Numbered from the stretch's first letter, positions 8,883 through 17,128 are shown. The stretch is 21,757 bases of DNA from Caldifarciminota bacterium (GCA_030671005.1 DAOVAN010000010.1:1-21757), one strand, 5' to 3'. Notes: generated from the letters alone by a model not told the origin. Numbers and translations are program-made.

Positions 8883-11800
8883 CACGTCCTCCCTTCGACA
8901 AAATACTTGCCCTTTGTTGATCTCTTAGCTTGCGCGAGTTTCTCAAAACTGGCTATACGCTGTTCCATCCCTTCAACACCAGATTGTCTCAAAGCCAAGG
9001 CTGCGGCACCATATGACCCCATCGCCTCGTACACATCAGCATATGTTTCCGCTGTTTCTTTGTCGACGGGTAGCGTCTTCACAATCTCAAACGCATCTAT
9101 GGGGCGTCTCCTCTTTAGGTACAGTCGCGCCTTCAGTATTGCCTGCTGTCTTGCCGTTGTAGTGTCTTTTGGCTGAAATTTCATTTCTCGTTGAGCGTCT
9201 TTGATCTTACCCATCATTAGATAAAGATAGGCCCTCTCTAGCCTGGTCTCATCCTGATTGCCCCGCAGCATCTCGATTTTCTCTCTGTAATAATCCTCCC
9301 GCGTCTTCTTTATCAAACGATATACGGCTTTGCGATCTTTACTCTTCCCCAAGAGGTCAGAGAACAACTCGATTGCCTTTTCTGCATCCCCCGATTCATG
9401 GAGGAGCTGACCATGCTTCAAAATGATGTCCTCCCGCTCCGGCATCAGTTGTCGTGCATGCTCAACCGCACCGATGGCAATGTCGAGATTCTTCTGTGTG
9501 GCATAGATTCTGCTCTTTAACAAATAGGCCTCCCCGATGTCGGCATTCTTCTTCAGGGCATGAGCCAATCGACCTGCTATCGCATCGCCGTATGAAGGAT
9601 TCCTTGAAAACAACTCTTCAAAAGTCTCAATTGATTCCTTGATGTATCCACTATCGATATACAAGTCACCGAGATAGAGTAACATCTCTGGTGTTTTTTC
9701 TCGAAAGCCAGCTAACGTACCGACAACATTTGCGATCTCGGTTGGTGTCAATTCAGCCAATTTCTTGTATACCTCGATCGCCTTGTCATGACTCCCCTCA
9801 TCAATGAAGATGCGGGCAAGAAAATAGTATGAGGGGACATTATGGAAATCTGCGTGCAAAATCCTGCTGACGAAATCCTTGACCCACCTGCTCTCTTTCT
9901 TGTCCAGGGTATAAATTTCATCGAGCAGCGATAAAGTATCATCCCAGTTACGATAACTGTAATATATCTCGGCTAGCCCCTTGCGACATTCAATGTCTTG
10001 CTGCTTCTCTGCGCATATCTTCTTCATCTCGGAGATCACCGGTTCGCGATATTTCTTCTCTCTGGACTGAGCTTTCACGTAGTAATCTATTGCCGAATTC
10101 TTAAGGTCGGCCGAGTAGTATATCTTTGCCAATGAAAAGTCGAGCAGAGGGCTGGAAAACTTCTGCTGCAAACGCTCAAATAGTGGTATGACCTTGCGCA
10201 CACATGAGGTGTCCAGTTCACATGCCTTCATCAGATCGCTCACGGCATCATTATACTTCTTCAGACTCAACTCAATAATGCCCCGAGCGAAATGAATCTT
10301 TGGATGGGCGACCACCCTCGATGAAAGCGACTTCAATTCGGCGAGTACATGACTAGCACGTGCCGGCAGAATCTTGGCCGTGAGTAGATATTCATCAACT
10401 GCCTCCGCGATGCGTCCTGCCTTGCTCAACGCTCTTCCGCGTGCGAAATGAGCAGGCACGTTACTCTTATCTGTCTTGAGAATCTTCTCCAGGTAGTCAA
10501 TGACGTCACTGGAATAATCCTCGTCGCCCTCCAGCGAAATCATGAGTGGTCTGACCGCCTCACTCAGTTCACCCACTTCCACTAATGCCTGTCCGAGCTT
10601 GAGATTGAAATACTGTGCATCTTTATCAAAAACCTCGATCGCTCGCCGTGATTCCTCAATTGCTCTATCCCACAGACCACGACTGAAGAATGTTTCTACG
10701 AGCAATGTCCTTGCCTCACGATCCTTGGGAAATGCCTTGATGGCATCATAGAATTCATTGATTATTTCGAAGAACGCCTGTGGATCCACCATCTGTGCGG
10801 TTTTAAAGAACTGCGTGGCAATTTCCATCTCCCCTTCGCTAATGAATGCACGGGCAGCCGTAAGCAGGAGCGGAACAGCATCAGGTTTTTCCTGGATCAC
10901 TTCAATCAGCGCTCTCTTCGTCAGCTCTTTCTTTTCTTCATTCTTAAAACACAGCTCGAAGCTGCTCACTGACTTTCTGTATTCACCAATATAAGCATAA
11001 GCCCTAGCCAGAGCAAGCTCAGCAATGAAGGGATCTTCTTTCTTGTATTTCTTATAAAAGGGTTCTATCTGCGCAAAAGTATCCGGCTTCTTGCTGACAA
11101 CAAAGTCGAAGGATGGAAATAAATCGACCAGTTCATCTGGTTCGACCTTAAGGAAATCTATAAGAACCCGCAAAGCATCATCTATCTTGCCGAGCATAAC
11201 GAGACTACTCGCACGTAGATTTACGTACTCAACATCCTCTGGATTTGCTGCGCTGATTTCAGTAGCTGCATCATTGACATATTGATATTCACCCTTATCC
11301 ATCAACTTCTGAAAGATGAGTAAGGCACTCTCCCGGTCACCCTTGCGCGCATAGCACTGACCCAAGAGAAACAACGCCTTTGTGTTATCGAAATCTTTGC
11401 CCAGGACCGTATTGAGGTTCAAGATATACTCGTTCAGCAAACCAGGATCCAGCTTATATACCGATTCGATTGTATCAACGGCCGCGGGTATGTCACCATG
11501 TTTCAGATAGAGATTTACAAGACCTTGAATGACAAAGGGATCATTCTGTTTATAATCAAATGCCCTTTTGTACAGTTTAAGCACTTCTTCGTATTGATCT
11601 TCGTCTATTTCGAATATCTTATCCAGCTCGCTTATCGCTAGAGCAATCCTCTTCGCGCGCAAATATGCGTCAGCTAGGGTATACAAGATCTTCAAATCTT
11701 TGGGATTGACAACCTCCAATTTCCTTAAGTCCTTGATAACTGCATCGATATCTTTCGTATCCTTCTCTAACATCTGCTGCAACTGCTCAATAGATGTATC

Positions 11801-12610
11801 GAGGTCTCCCTTCGTTATATATAGATCTGTCAACATTTGTGTGTAGGCCGGCTGAAGATTTGGTGGCGGCTCTACAGATGACAATATATCAATAAGCGTT
11901 TCAGAGACATCCGGGAATTTCTCAATAATCCGTTGTGTCTGGGGCAACGCATCCTCAAAATTACCATTCGTCAAGAGAACCTTGAGCAACAATATTGCTG
12001 CCTGTGGATCATTATAACGTTCTTTGCCTATCGTGCGAGCCCAATTGAGCAGCGGCTCTTTGAATAGTTTGATATCCATCAGTGGTTCGATTGACGCCGC
12101 GGCGTCTTTACTCGCACCCAAGAAAAACCTTAATGAAGCAAGGATAACAATGTTTTCAAAATCCTGTTTGAGTATGACTTTCTTGTTGTCGACATTCTGC
12201 TTCAATTTATCATATTTGGTGACGAGCAGATTGGTCTCGTGCTCTTTCAATACCCTGAGCGCTTTACTAATCTCCTCATATTTCTTCTGTGCGGCATACA
12301 ATTGAATAAGAAATTCACCAGCGTCGATCGAAGTGTGACTATAATACAATTCAGTCAGCTCTGCTATTATCTCATCCGTCCTCGAGGGCACGATACCACA
12401 AATGCGACGTAATAGCTTGACCGCGCGGCCACGCTCATCGGCGTCGTAATAGAGGCGGGCTAGTTCCTGGAACAGATCAAACGACTCATTGTCCTCGGTC
12501 AGATTGTCTTCGAGTACCTTGATCGCCGCCTCTTTCTTACCTTCCCGAATCAGCTCATTCGCTCTCTGTAATGCTTTCTGAGGATCTTTTACATTGAATA
12601 TATCAAGCAC
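8882..12610 (-). CDS. Giant tetratricopeptide-repeat protein (1242 residues)
   Basis: Almost the whole protein is helical repeat. TPR-like units run from about residue 10 (ALQRANELIREGKKEAAIKV) to about 1200, many with the Gly-8/Ala-20/Pro-32-type pattern, e.g. LLYLGDLYIDSGYIKESIET and LTDLYITKGDLDTSIEQLQQ. There is no signal peptide, no transmembrane helix and no enzymatic domain that I recognise. The C-terminus ends in a basic segment (AQAKRSTKGKYFVEGRT). The start is GTG 12610, preceded by AGAGGG at 6 nt; it overlaps the end of the upstream membrane-protein gene by 8 nt, and its stop overlaps the next gene by 1 nt. TPR solenoids bind peptides and assemble complexes, so this is probably the scaffold of whatever the cluster builds. 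The exact repeat number needs a profile search. Confidence 0.93.
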   Translation of the reverse strand: MLDIFNVKDPQKALQRANELIREGKKEAAIKVLEDNLTEDNESFDLFQELARLYYDADERGRAVKLLRRICGIVPSRTDEIIAELTELYYSHTSIDAGEFLIQLYAAQKKYEEISKALRVLKEHETNLLVTKYDKLKQNVDNKKVILKQDFENIVILASLRFFLGASKDAAASIEPLMDIKLFKEPLLNWARTIGKERYNDPQAAILLLKVLLTNGNFEDALPQTQRIIEKFPDVSETLIDILSSVEPPPNLQPAYTQMLTDLYITKGDLDTSIEQLQQMLEKDTKDIDAVIKDLRKLEVVNPKDLKILYTLADAYLRAKRIALAISELDKIFEIDEDQYEEVLKLYKRAFDYKQNDPFVIQGLVNLYLKHGDIPAAVDTIESVYKLDPGLLNEYILNLNTVLGKDFDNTKALFLLGQCYARKGDRESALLIFQKLMDKGEYQYVNDAATEISAANPEDVEYVNLRASSLVMLGKIDDALRVLIDFLKVEPDELVDLFPSFDFVVSKKPDTFAQIEPFYKKYKKEDPFIAELALARAYAYIGEYRKSVSSFELCFKNEEKKELTKRALIEVIQEKPDAVPLLLTAARAFISEGEMEIATQFFKTAQMVDPQAFFEIINEFYDAIKAFPKDREARTLLVETFFSRGLWDRAIEESRRAIEVFDKDAQYFNLKLGQALVEVGELSEAVRPLMISLEGDEDYSSDVIDYLEKILKTDKSNVPAHFARGRALSKAGRIAEAVDEYLLTAKILPARASHVLAELKSLSSRVVAHPKIHFARGIIELSLKKYNDAVSDLMKACELDTSCVRKVIPLFERLQQKFSSPLLDFSLAKIYYSADLKNSAIDYYVKAQSREKKYREPVISEMKKICAEKQQDIECRKGLAEIYYSYRNWDDTLSLLDEIYTLDKKESRWVKDFVSRILHADFHNVPSYYFLARIFIDEGSHDKAIEVYKKLAELTPTEIANVVGTLAGFREKTPEMLLYLGDLYIDSGYIKESIETFEELFSRNPSYGDAIAGRLAHALKKNADIGEAYLLKSRIYATQKNLDIAIGAVEHARQLMPEREDIILKHGQLLHESGDAEKAIELFSDLLGKSKDRKAVYRLIKKTREDYYREKIEMLRGNQDETRLERAYLYLMMGKIKDAQREMKFQPKDTTTARQQAILKARLYLKRRRPIDAFEIVKTLPVDKETAETYADVYEAMGSYGAAALALRQSGVEGMEQRIASFEKLAQAKRSTKGKYFVEGRT

Positions 12611-12926
12611 TCTTTACCCTCTTCTGCAGCTCTTCCTTCTTGGTTGCGAGTACCTCAACTATCGAATGCACCGGCTCGCTACCAGATGCCAGGAGAATCC
12701 CCGTAACAAAATAATCAAGCCAGCTCGCAATTTCCGAGCCCGTGACTAGACCCAATTCCTTCATTATGCCAAAACGAAAGGCAAAACTTATCAGCAGTCC
12801 CAGTGCCGTACTGACAACCCACGCGTATATCTTCTTGGTCCTGGCTGGTACGAAATGTAGTATTTTCTCTGTTATCCTTTCGATTATCAAAGACAAACCC
12901 AATACTACAAGCAAAACATTACCCAT
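12603..12926 (-). CDS. Small integral membrane protein, holin-like in shape
   Basis: 107 residues with two clear hydrophobic segments (about 2-22, VLLVVLGLSLIIERITEKIL; about 35-57, AWVVSTALGLLISFAFRFGI) and a weaker third near 70-85 (WLDYFVTGILLASGSEPVH). The N-terminal helix has a charged E-R-x-x-E-K face. The C-terminus is charged and cytoplasmic-looking (ATKKEELQKRVKSA). Size and layout resemble phage holin-type proteins, but no endolysin or phage gene is nearby, so I read it as a membrane anchor or pore of the cluster. ATG 12926 is preferred to TTG 12929 because GGAGG lies 4 nt before the ATG and only 1 nt before the TTG. It starts 37 nt after the CNBD gene and overlaps the giant TPR gene by 8 nt. 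Confidence 0.82.
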   Translation of the reverse strand: MGNVLLVVLGLSLIIERITEKILHFVPARTKKIYAWVVSTALGLLISFAFRFGIMKELGLVTGSEIASWLDYFVTGILLASGSEPVHSIVEVLATKKEELQKRVKSA

Positions 12927-12963
12927 CAATCCTCCACGTTAGAGTGCAGTCAGAATTACGTTT

Positions 12964-13428
12964 TCAAAAAGTCTTGGCAATAGAAAAAATGCTCTTCAGT
13001 TGCTCATCCGTTTTCCTCAAGCGCGCCGAAAGAGTTTTGGTAAAAACCCACAATAGCTTATATGCAATATCGGTCTGCTGCTCTAGCAATGTGCGAAAAT
13101 CCTTTTTACCGATATGCAGCAGCATTGTATCGTCGTTTGCGATTGCCGAGGCAGAACGCGGTGCATCATCGATCAATGCCATCTCACCGAAGTATTCTCC
13201 CTCTCGCAATATCGCTAATGCCTCTTCACCAACCCCTGGCACTAGTGTGGATATCCTTACGCTTCCCGTCACAATGAGGTAGAAAGCGTCACCAATGTCA
13301 CCTTCTTTGAAGATAACCTCATTCTTATTGGCTTTCTTCTCCGTTGAGATCGATAGTAACCTCTCCATCTCATGAGGCGTCAACTCACGGAATAAGTATA
13401 CTTGACTGAGCGCATCCTTTTCTCTCAC
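12964..13428 (-). CDS. Stand-alone cyclic-nucleotide-binding domain protein (no HTH)
   Basis: 154 residues of CRP/Fnr-type beta-roll fold. The phosphate-binding cassette is canonical: YFGEMALIDDAPRSASA at 79-95, with Glu82 (ribose 2'-OH contact in CRP) and Arg91 (cyclic phosphate contact) both present. The N-terminal half shows the usual EVIFKEGDIGDAFYLIVTGS. After the beta-roll there are only the C-helix and a short tail (TLSARLRKTDEQLKSIF); the DNA-binding helix-turn-helix of a roughly 210-residue CRP is absent. It should therefore bind cAMP, cGMP or a related nucleotide and pass the signal by protein contact. GTG 13428 overlaps the LysM gene stop as GTGA, with GGAGG 4 nt upstream. Ligand identity cannot be told from sequence. 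Confidence 0.93.
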   Translation of the reverse strand: MREKDALSQVYLFRELTPHEMERLLSISTEKKANKNEVIFKEGDIGDAFYLIVTGSVRISTLVPGVGEEALAILREGEYFGEMALIDDAPRSASAIANDDTMLLHIGKKDFRTLLEQQTDIAYKLLWVFTKTLSARLRKTDEQLKSIFSIAKTF

Positions 13429-14444
13429 CTCGCCTCCGAGGCGAGTCTACACTTATGCCCCCGTTTTACCGTAACCGGCTCCCTATCGGCCAGTATTAAG
13501 CCTGTTGCTGCCTGATTGAATACGCTGATAACCTGTATCCGGGCAATAGTGAAATCCGGCATTTCCTTGCCATCGACCTTACGTTCTTCGTAAACGTCGA
13601 AAACATCACCCACTGCAATTCCAGCTTCCTCACCCTGATCGATAAATGCGAAATCATGCGGCAGTGTCATCTTCTCCGCAGGTAAAACCTTCACTTCAAG
13701 TACGTAACCCTCTATTTCTCTTGTGGTCGGTATCAATTCAACCTTTTCGGGTGCCAGGACCGGTTTGTAAGGTGTAACAAAATCACCCTTCTTGATGATA
13801 TCATAAGAAGCAATGACTTTGCAGCGCGACCCCTCTTCACCCACTGCCTCGACTGAGGCCTTGCCGAGCACAATGATTTCTTTGCCTATCCTCTTGCCTG
13901 TTTTTGGATGTGTAATAGTCTTGCCCATCCGGAAGATTGTGACCTTGTCATCAACTTCAACATCCGCAGCGCGATCGATGTATATTATCTTGAAGGAAGT
14001 GATATACTTTTCGCCATGAGGTTCAGTACCAGTGATCTTACCCCAGTAGGGCATATCCTCAGCGACGATGAACCCGGCACGATGAATCAGTTCTTCACTG
14101 AAGATCCTGTCTTCAGGCTCGATAGCCGAAATTACTTCGGCCGCAGGGTCTTCGACCGGTGGCACCATGGTCACTTCTTCTGGTACATACACCGGCGCCT
14201 CAGGCGCTGGCATTTCTGCTATCCCCTCTTCAGGCGAAGGCGGTATGACAAAAACCTGGTCAGGATAAATCCAGTGAGGATCTGCTATCGTCGTCAAATT
14301 AGCACGCCATACATAAGGCCAGAGAAAAGGATTTTGATAGTAGAAGCCTGCAATATCCCAGAGGTTATCACCTTCTTTAACCATGTGCGTTGCCTCTTGA
14401 GCAAAAACTGAGACAACCACCAATAATATTACCAACTTATTCAT
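13425..14444 (-). CDS. Secreted LysM-domain protein with a duplicated beta-rich C-terminal module
   Basis: 339 residues. A short signal peptide (MNKLVILLVVVSVFA, likely cut before Q16) leads straight into a LysM domain at about 19-67 (HMVKEGDNLWDIAGFYYQNP ... YPDQVFVIPP), which normally binds N-acetylglucosamine in peptidoglycan. A Pro/Glu/Val-rich linker spans about 68-115. Two similar beta-rich modules follow at about 160-225 and 272-333; each has a D/G-x-V entry strand, a Gly-Lys turn, a central strand pair and a closing (K/R)-(G)-(D/H) turn. They recall FlgT-C-like modules of envelope proteins, which is inference. AAGGAGG lies 5 nt before the ATG, directly after the stop codon of the small ORF upstream. 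It probably sits in the periplasm or wall, the extracytoplasmic part of this cluster. Confidence 0.92.
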   Translation of the reverse strand: MNKLVILLVVVSVFAQEATHMVKEGDNLWDIAGFYYQNPFLWPYVWRANLTTIADPHWIYPDQVFVIPPSPEEGIAEMPAPEAPVYVPEEVTMVPPVEDPAAEVISAIEPEDRIFSEELIHRAGFIVAEDMPYWGKITGTEPHGEKYITSFKIIYIDRAADVEVDDKVTIFRMGKTITHPKTGKRIGKEIIVLGKASVEAVGEEGSRCKVIASYDIIKKGDFVTPYKPVLAPEKVELIPTTREIEGYVLEVKVLPAEKMTLPHDFAFIDQGEEAGIAVGDVFDVYEERKVDGKEMPDFTIARIQVISVFNQAATGLILADREPVTVKRGHKCRLASEAR

Positions 14445-14454
14445 GCCTTCCTCC

Positions 14455-14571
14455 TTATTGCGGTAAAGTATTGTAAAACACTAACTTTGCAACGTAAATG
14501 TCTCCATCATCGAGAAATTCTATCTGCACATTCAGGTTGCACAAAAATCTTCCTGTTTCATTAACATCCAT
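14455..14571 (-). CDS. Candidate small protein of 38 residues between alr and the LysM gene
   Basis: ATG 14571 to TAA 14457-14455 encodes MDVNETGRFLCNLNVQIEFL... ending in ...FYNTLPQ. It overlaps the last 11 nt of alr (in the +1 register) and stops 10 nt before the LysM start; its TAA abuts the LysM Shine-Dalgarno (CAATAAGGAGG). GGGGGA lies 4 nt upstream of the ATG. It fills exactly the only sizeable gap in an otherwise overlapping gene cluster, and its alternating hydrophobic/acidic residues (VQIEFLDDGDIYVAKLVF) suggest a small beta-hairpin. I do not recognise it. It could be a true coupled gene or a by-product of a spacer used to couple alr to the LysM gene. Confidence 0.5.
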   Translation of the reverse strand: MDVNETGRFLCNLNVQIEFLDDGDIYVAKLVFYNTLPQ

Positions 14572-15742
14572 TATTCCCCCATCTTCCTAGCAGAGTCCTG
14601 ATATTGACCACCTGATCATCCATCTTGAATACGCGCGCTACCCTTGGGCCGATACCCGAGGTTATTTCATAAACGATCGTGTTTGCCTTCATCGCACATT
14701 CTTCAACCGTGATTCTTGCATCACCATCCTGTCCAAACAATGTTACGATATCACCGATCTGTACTTGCTGCATTGCAGTGACATCAACCATTATTAGATC
14801 CATGCACACTGTGCCGACTATTGGCGCTCGCTCGGAACGAATGATTACTTCTCCCTTATTGGACAGCAGGCGGGGGTAACCATCGCCGTAACCAATACTC
14901 ACCGTGGCAATTCTACTACGTCTCTGTGTTTTAAAGGTATGACCGTAACTGATCGGGGTGTGTGTGTCTACGAAGCGGATATTCACTACCCTCGACTTCA
15001 GTGCCATTACCGGATCAAAATCACCTTCATACTCGACGGTTGGCGAAGACCTTAGACCATATAGCGCAATGCCCGGTCGAACAAGATTGTAATGTGAGTC
15101 GGGCCATCTGAAAATGCCGGATGAATTCGCTAGATGAACCACACCAAAGTCGATCTTTCCATCTTTCAAATCATCAATGATGTTATTGAATCTTGCTATC
15201 TGCCCTGAAGTAAATGACCCATTCGCATCGGCAAGCGGGAAGTGAGAAAATATTCCATCAATTCTGATCCGTGGCGACGAGCCAATCGTCTCGATCGCTT
15301 CCTTTGCCTGGTCAACAGGAAACCCCGTCCTGGTCATACCGGTGTCGACTTCGATATGTACGAGAAACGGCTTGCCGATGTTCTTCAATCTCTCATCGAG
15401 AATTTTGAAGAAACCGAGTTCGGATATTGTTGGTATGATATCGTACTCGAGTATCGTATCAATCTGGCTGTAGAGGATGGGACTCAAGACGAGAATCTTT
15501 GACTTGATACCGGCATCTCGGAGCTCGACACCCTCTTCTACTCCGGCTACCCCAAACATATATATGCCTTCCGTTTCGAGAATACGGGCCACCTCGACCG
15601 CGCCGTGGCCGTAGGCATCAGCCTTTATCGCCGCCATGATTCTGGCTGACCCCACTGCTTTTTGTATGATTCTATAGTTGTTTTTTAGACGGTCAAGCGA
15701 AATTTCTGCCCAGACTCGTCCCTCTGAGGCGTTCATTAACAT
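14561..15742 (-). CDS. alr: Alanine racemase
   Basis: PLP-dependent interconversion of L- and D-alanine for peptidoglycan. 393 residues, normal length (360-390) with a slight C-terminal extension. The PLP lysine is Lys40 in MAAIKADAYGHGA, and the second catalytic base is Tyr266 in ISYGHTF. Other family motifs are HIEVDTGMTRTGF (129-141), HLANSSG (203-209), RPGIALYG (222-229), SIGYGDGYPR (282-291) and GTVCMDLIMVDVT (310-322). There are two in-frame ATGs (15742, 15736) and neither has a Shine-Dalgarno; an A+T tract with (AT)7 lies immediately upstream, so a leaderless start is possible. It heads the - strand cluster that continues into the LysM, CNBD and TPR genes. D-Ala supply beside a peptidoglycan-binding protein makes an envelope role for the cluster more likely. 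Confidence 0.97.
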   Translation of the reverse strand: MLMNASEGRVWAEISLDRLKNNYRIIQKAVGSARIMAAIKADAYGHGAVEVARILETEGIYMFGVAGVEEGVELRDAGIKSKILVLSPILYSQIDTILEYDIIPTISELGFFKILDERLKNIGKPFLVHIEVDTGMTRTGFPVDQAKEAIETIGSSPRIRIDGIFSHFPLADANGSFTSGQIARFNNIIDDLKDGKIDFGVVHLANSSGIFRWPDSHYNLVRPGIALYGLRSSPTVEYEGDFDPVMALKSRVVNIRFVDTHTPISYGHTFKTQRRSRIATVSIGYGDGYPRLLSNKGEVIIRSERAPIVGTVCMDLIMVDVTAMQQVQIGDIVTLFGQDGDARITVEECAMKANTIVYEITSGIGPRVARVFKMDDQVVNIRTLLGRWGNNGC

Positions 15743-15761
15743 AAATATATATATATATCTA
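15743..15761 (-). promoter_or_regulatory. AT-repeat tract abutting the alr start
   Basis: Bases 15745-15758 are (AT)7, next to an A7 run at 15761-15767. On the - strand several overlapping TATATA/TATATT hexamers sit 1-15 nt before the ATG, with TTGATT at 15771-15766 as a possible -35. With no Shine-Dalgarno present, a promoter placing the transcript start at or just before the ATG is plausible. The exact -10 cannot be chosen by eye. Confidence 0.35.
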
Positions 15762-15781
15762 AAAAAATCAAGAGGAAAATT

Positions 15782-15806
15782 AAAAATGGCAGGCGTTAAT
15801 CACCTG
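15782..15806 (-). terminator. Weak hairpin plus U-run after purA
   Basis: Read on the - strand, CAGGTG and CGCCTG (15806-15801 and 15795-15790) form a 6-bp stem with one G-U pair around a 5-nt loop. CCA and a run of five T (15786-15782) follow. It lies 66 nt after the purA stop and about 40 nt before alr. The stem is short for an intrinsic terminator, so read-through into alr is possible. Confidence 0.35.
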
Positions 15807-15871
15807 TAATCTATGTCCTGGCTTGACTTTGTTGGAATTTCTGAATATGGTCTTAGTCTGAAAAAGTAAAA

Positions 15872-17119
15872 CTACATTTCAACAACTGCATCGCGTTCTG
15901 GTCCTACTGACACATAACGGACCTTAAGGCCAGTGTAATCTTCGATTATTCTTATGTAATCCCTGGCCTCTCTGGGAAGCTCATCAGGCGAACGCGCCCC
16001 GCTAATATCTCTCTTGAAACCAGGCACTTCTATGTATTTGGGAGTGAGGTGTTCGATGTTAAAGGGGTCGAATTCCTCCGCATTCTCGTAACCGATTGCG
16101 ATTCTTATCTTATCGAGCCCGGAAAGAACATCCAGTTTTGTCAGCACTATCTCTGTCACACCATCGATGCGCGCCGCGTAGCGAATAAGACCCGCATCAA
16201 AAGGGCCGCAGCGCCTTGGTCTACCAGTCGTCGACCCAAACTCGGCACCAGATTCCCTGAGCATCTTGCCCAGTTGCCCGCTGTCCTCAGTAGGAAACGG
16301 ACCCTGGCCAACCCTGGTCGTGTAGGCCTTAGCCACGCCCAGCACGTGTTCAACACTTCGGGGAGGAACACCCAATCCAATCCCCACACTACTGGTGATG
16401 GTATGGGATGCGGTTACATAAGGATAAGTACCGAAATCGATATCCAACAGTGCTCCCTGTGCACCCTCGAAGAGAATATTCTTACCAGCCGTGATTGCAT
16501 CGTTCAAGAATTTCGTATCATCCACGACCATATCCTTCAATTTCTCAGCATACCTCATATAAAGATCAAATATCTCGTTATCTGACAGAGGCTCTGCATT
16601 ATAAATATCCATCAAAATCAGATTCTTTCTGGAGATGTTGATACGCAATCTCTTCTCAAAGAACTCGGCCCTAAACAAATCACCCACTCTTATCCCGGTA
16701 CGGCCGTACTTGTCTTCATAAGCAACACCGATACCCTTCTTGGTCGTACCAATGGCTTGTTTAGTGCCCTCTCTGATCTCGTCGATCAGAATATGATAGG
16801 GCATAATAAGATGACAGAATTTCGATATCTTTATACGCTCTTCAACCTTATCAACGTATTTCCTGAGATTGTCGATTTCTTCCAGAAGGATTTTAGGGTC
16901 TAAGACACAACCAGCGCCAATGATCCCGGTTACGCTCTTGCTCAATACCCCGCACGGCACTTGATGAAAAATCACCTTCTTACCGTCATAACGCACAGTG
17001 TGCCCGGCGTTGGAGCCACCCTGGTAACGGGCGTTGACGTCGAAATTCTTGGCAAGATAGTCCACAATCTTACCTTTACCCTCGTCACCCCACTGCAAAC
17101 CAACAATTGCGAGTCTCAT
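15872..17119 (-). CDS. purA: Adenylosuccinate synthetase
   Basis: GTP-dependent joining of IMP and aspartate, the first committed step to AMP. At 415 residues it has bacterial length. The P-loop-like LQWGDEGKGK at 8-17 carries the catalytic Asp12, and His40 is in QGGSNAGHT. IMP and GTP contacts are seen in IGTTKKGIGVAYEDKYGRTG, LFEGAQGALLDIDFGTYPYV, AKAYTTRVGQGPFPTE and STTGRPRRCGPFD. In that last motif the residue usually Trp (GRPRRCGWFD) is Pro. ATG 17119 has no Shine-Dalgarno, but a near-consensus promoter ends 9 nt upstream, so the mRNA is probably leaderless. It is divergent from the SHMT gene. 129 bp separate it from alr on the same strand. Confidence 0.97.
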   Translation of the reverse strand: MRLAIVGLQWGDEGKGKIVDYLAKNFDVNARYQGGSNAGHTVRYDGKKVIFHQVPCGVLSKSVTGIIGAGCVLDPKILLEEIDNLRKYVDKVEERIKISKFCHLIMPYHILIDEIREGTKQAIGTTKKGIGVAYEDKYGRTGIRVGDLFRAEFFEKRLRINISRKNLILMDIYNAEPLSDNEIFDLYMRYAEKLKDMVVDDTKFLNDAITAGKNILFEGAQGALLDIDFGTYPYVTASHTITSSVGIGLGVPPRSVEHVLGVAKAYTTRVGQGPFPTEDSGQLGKMLRESGAEFGSTTGRPRRCGPFDAGLIRYAARIDGVTEIVLTKLDVLSGLDKIRIAIGYENAEEFDPFNIEHLTPKYIEVPGFKRDISGARSPDELPREARDYIRIIEDYTGLKVRYVSVGPERDAVVEM

Positions 17120-17128
17120 ATTCAGCTA

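Noticed and set aside
12603..12926. True phage holin.
   Set aside because: No lysin, structural or integrase genes nearby, and it is embedded in a coupled cellular cluster; only the general shape is holin-like.
13908..14411. 167-codon + strand ORF antisense to the LysM gene.
   Set aside because: The opposite frame has a signal peptide, LysM and a Shine-Dalgarno; this one looks like a reverse shadow.
15823..15851. + strand promoter-like TTGACT, 17-nt gap, TATGGT, pointing into purA antisense.
   Set aside because: The -10 is weak and no + strand gene follows; antisense transcription cannot be supported from sequence alone.
16049..16585. 178-codon + strand ORF antisense to purA.
   Set aside because: purA is unmistakable in the other strand; this ORF has no domain or ribosome-binding site.
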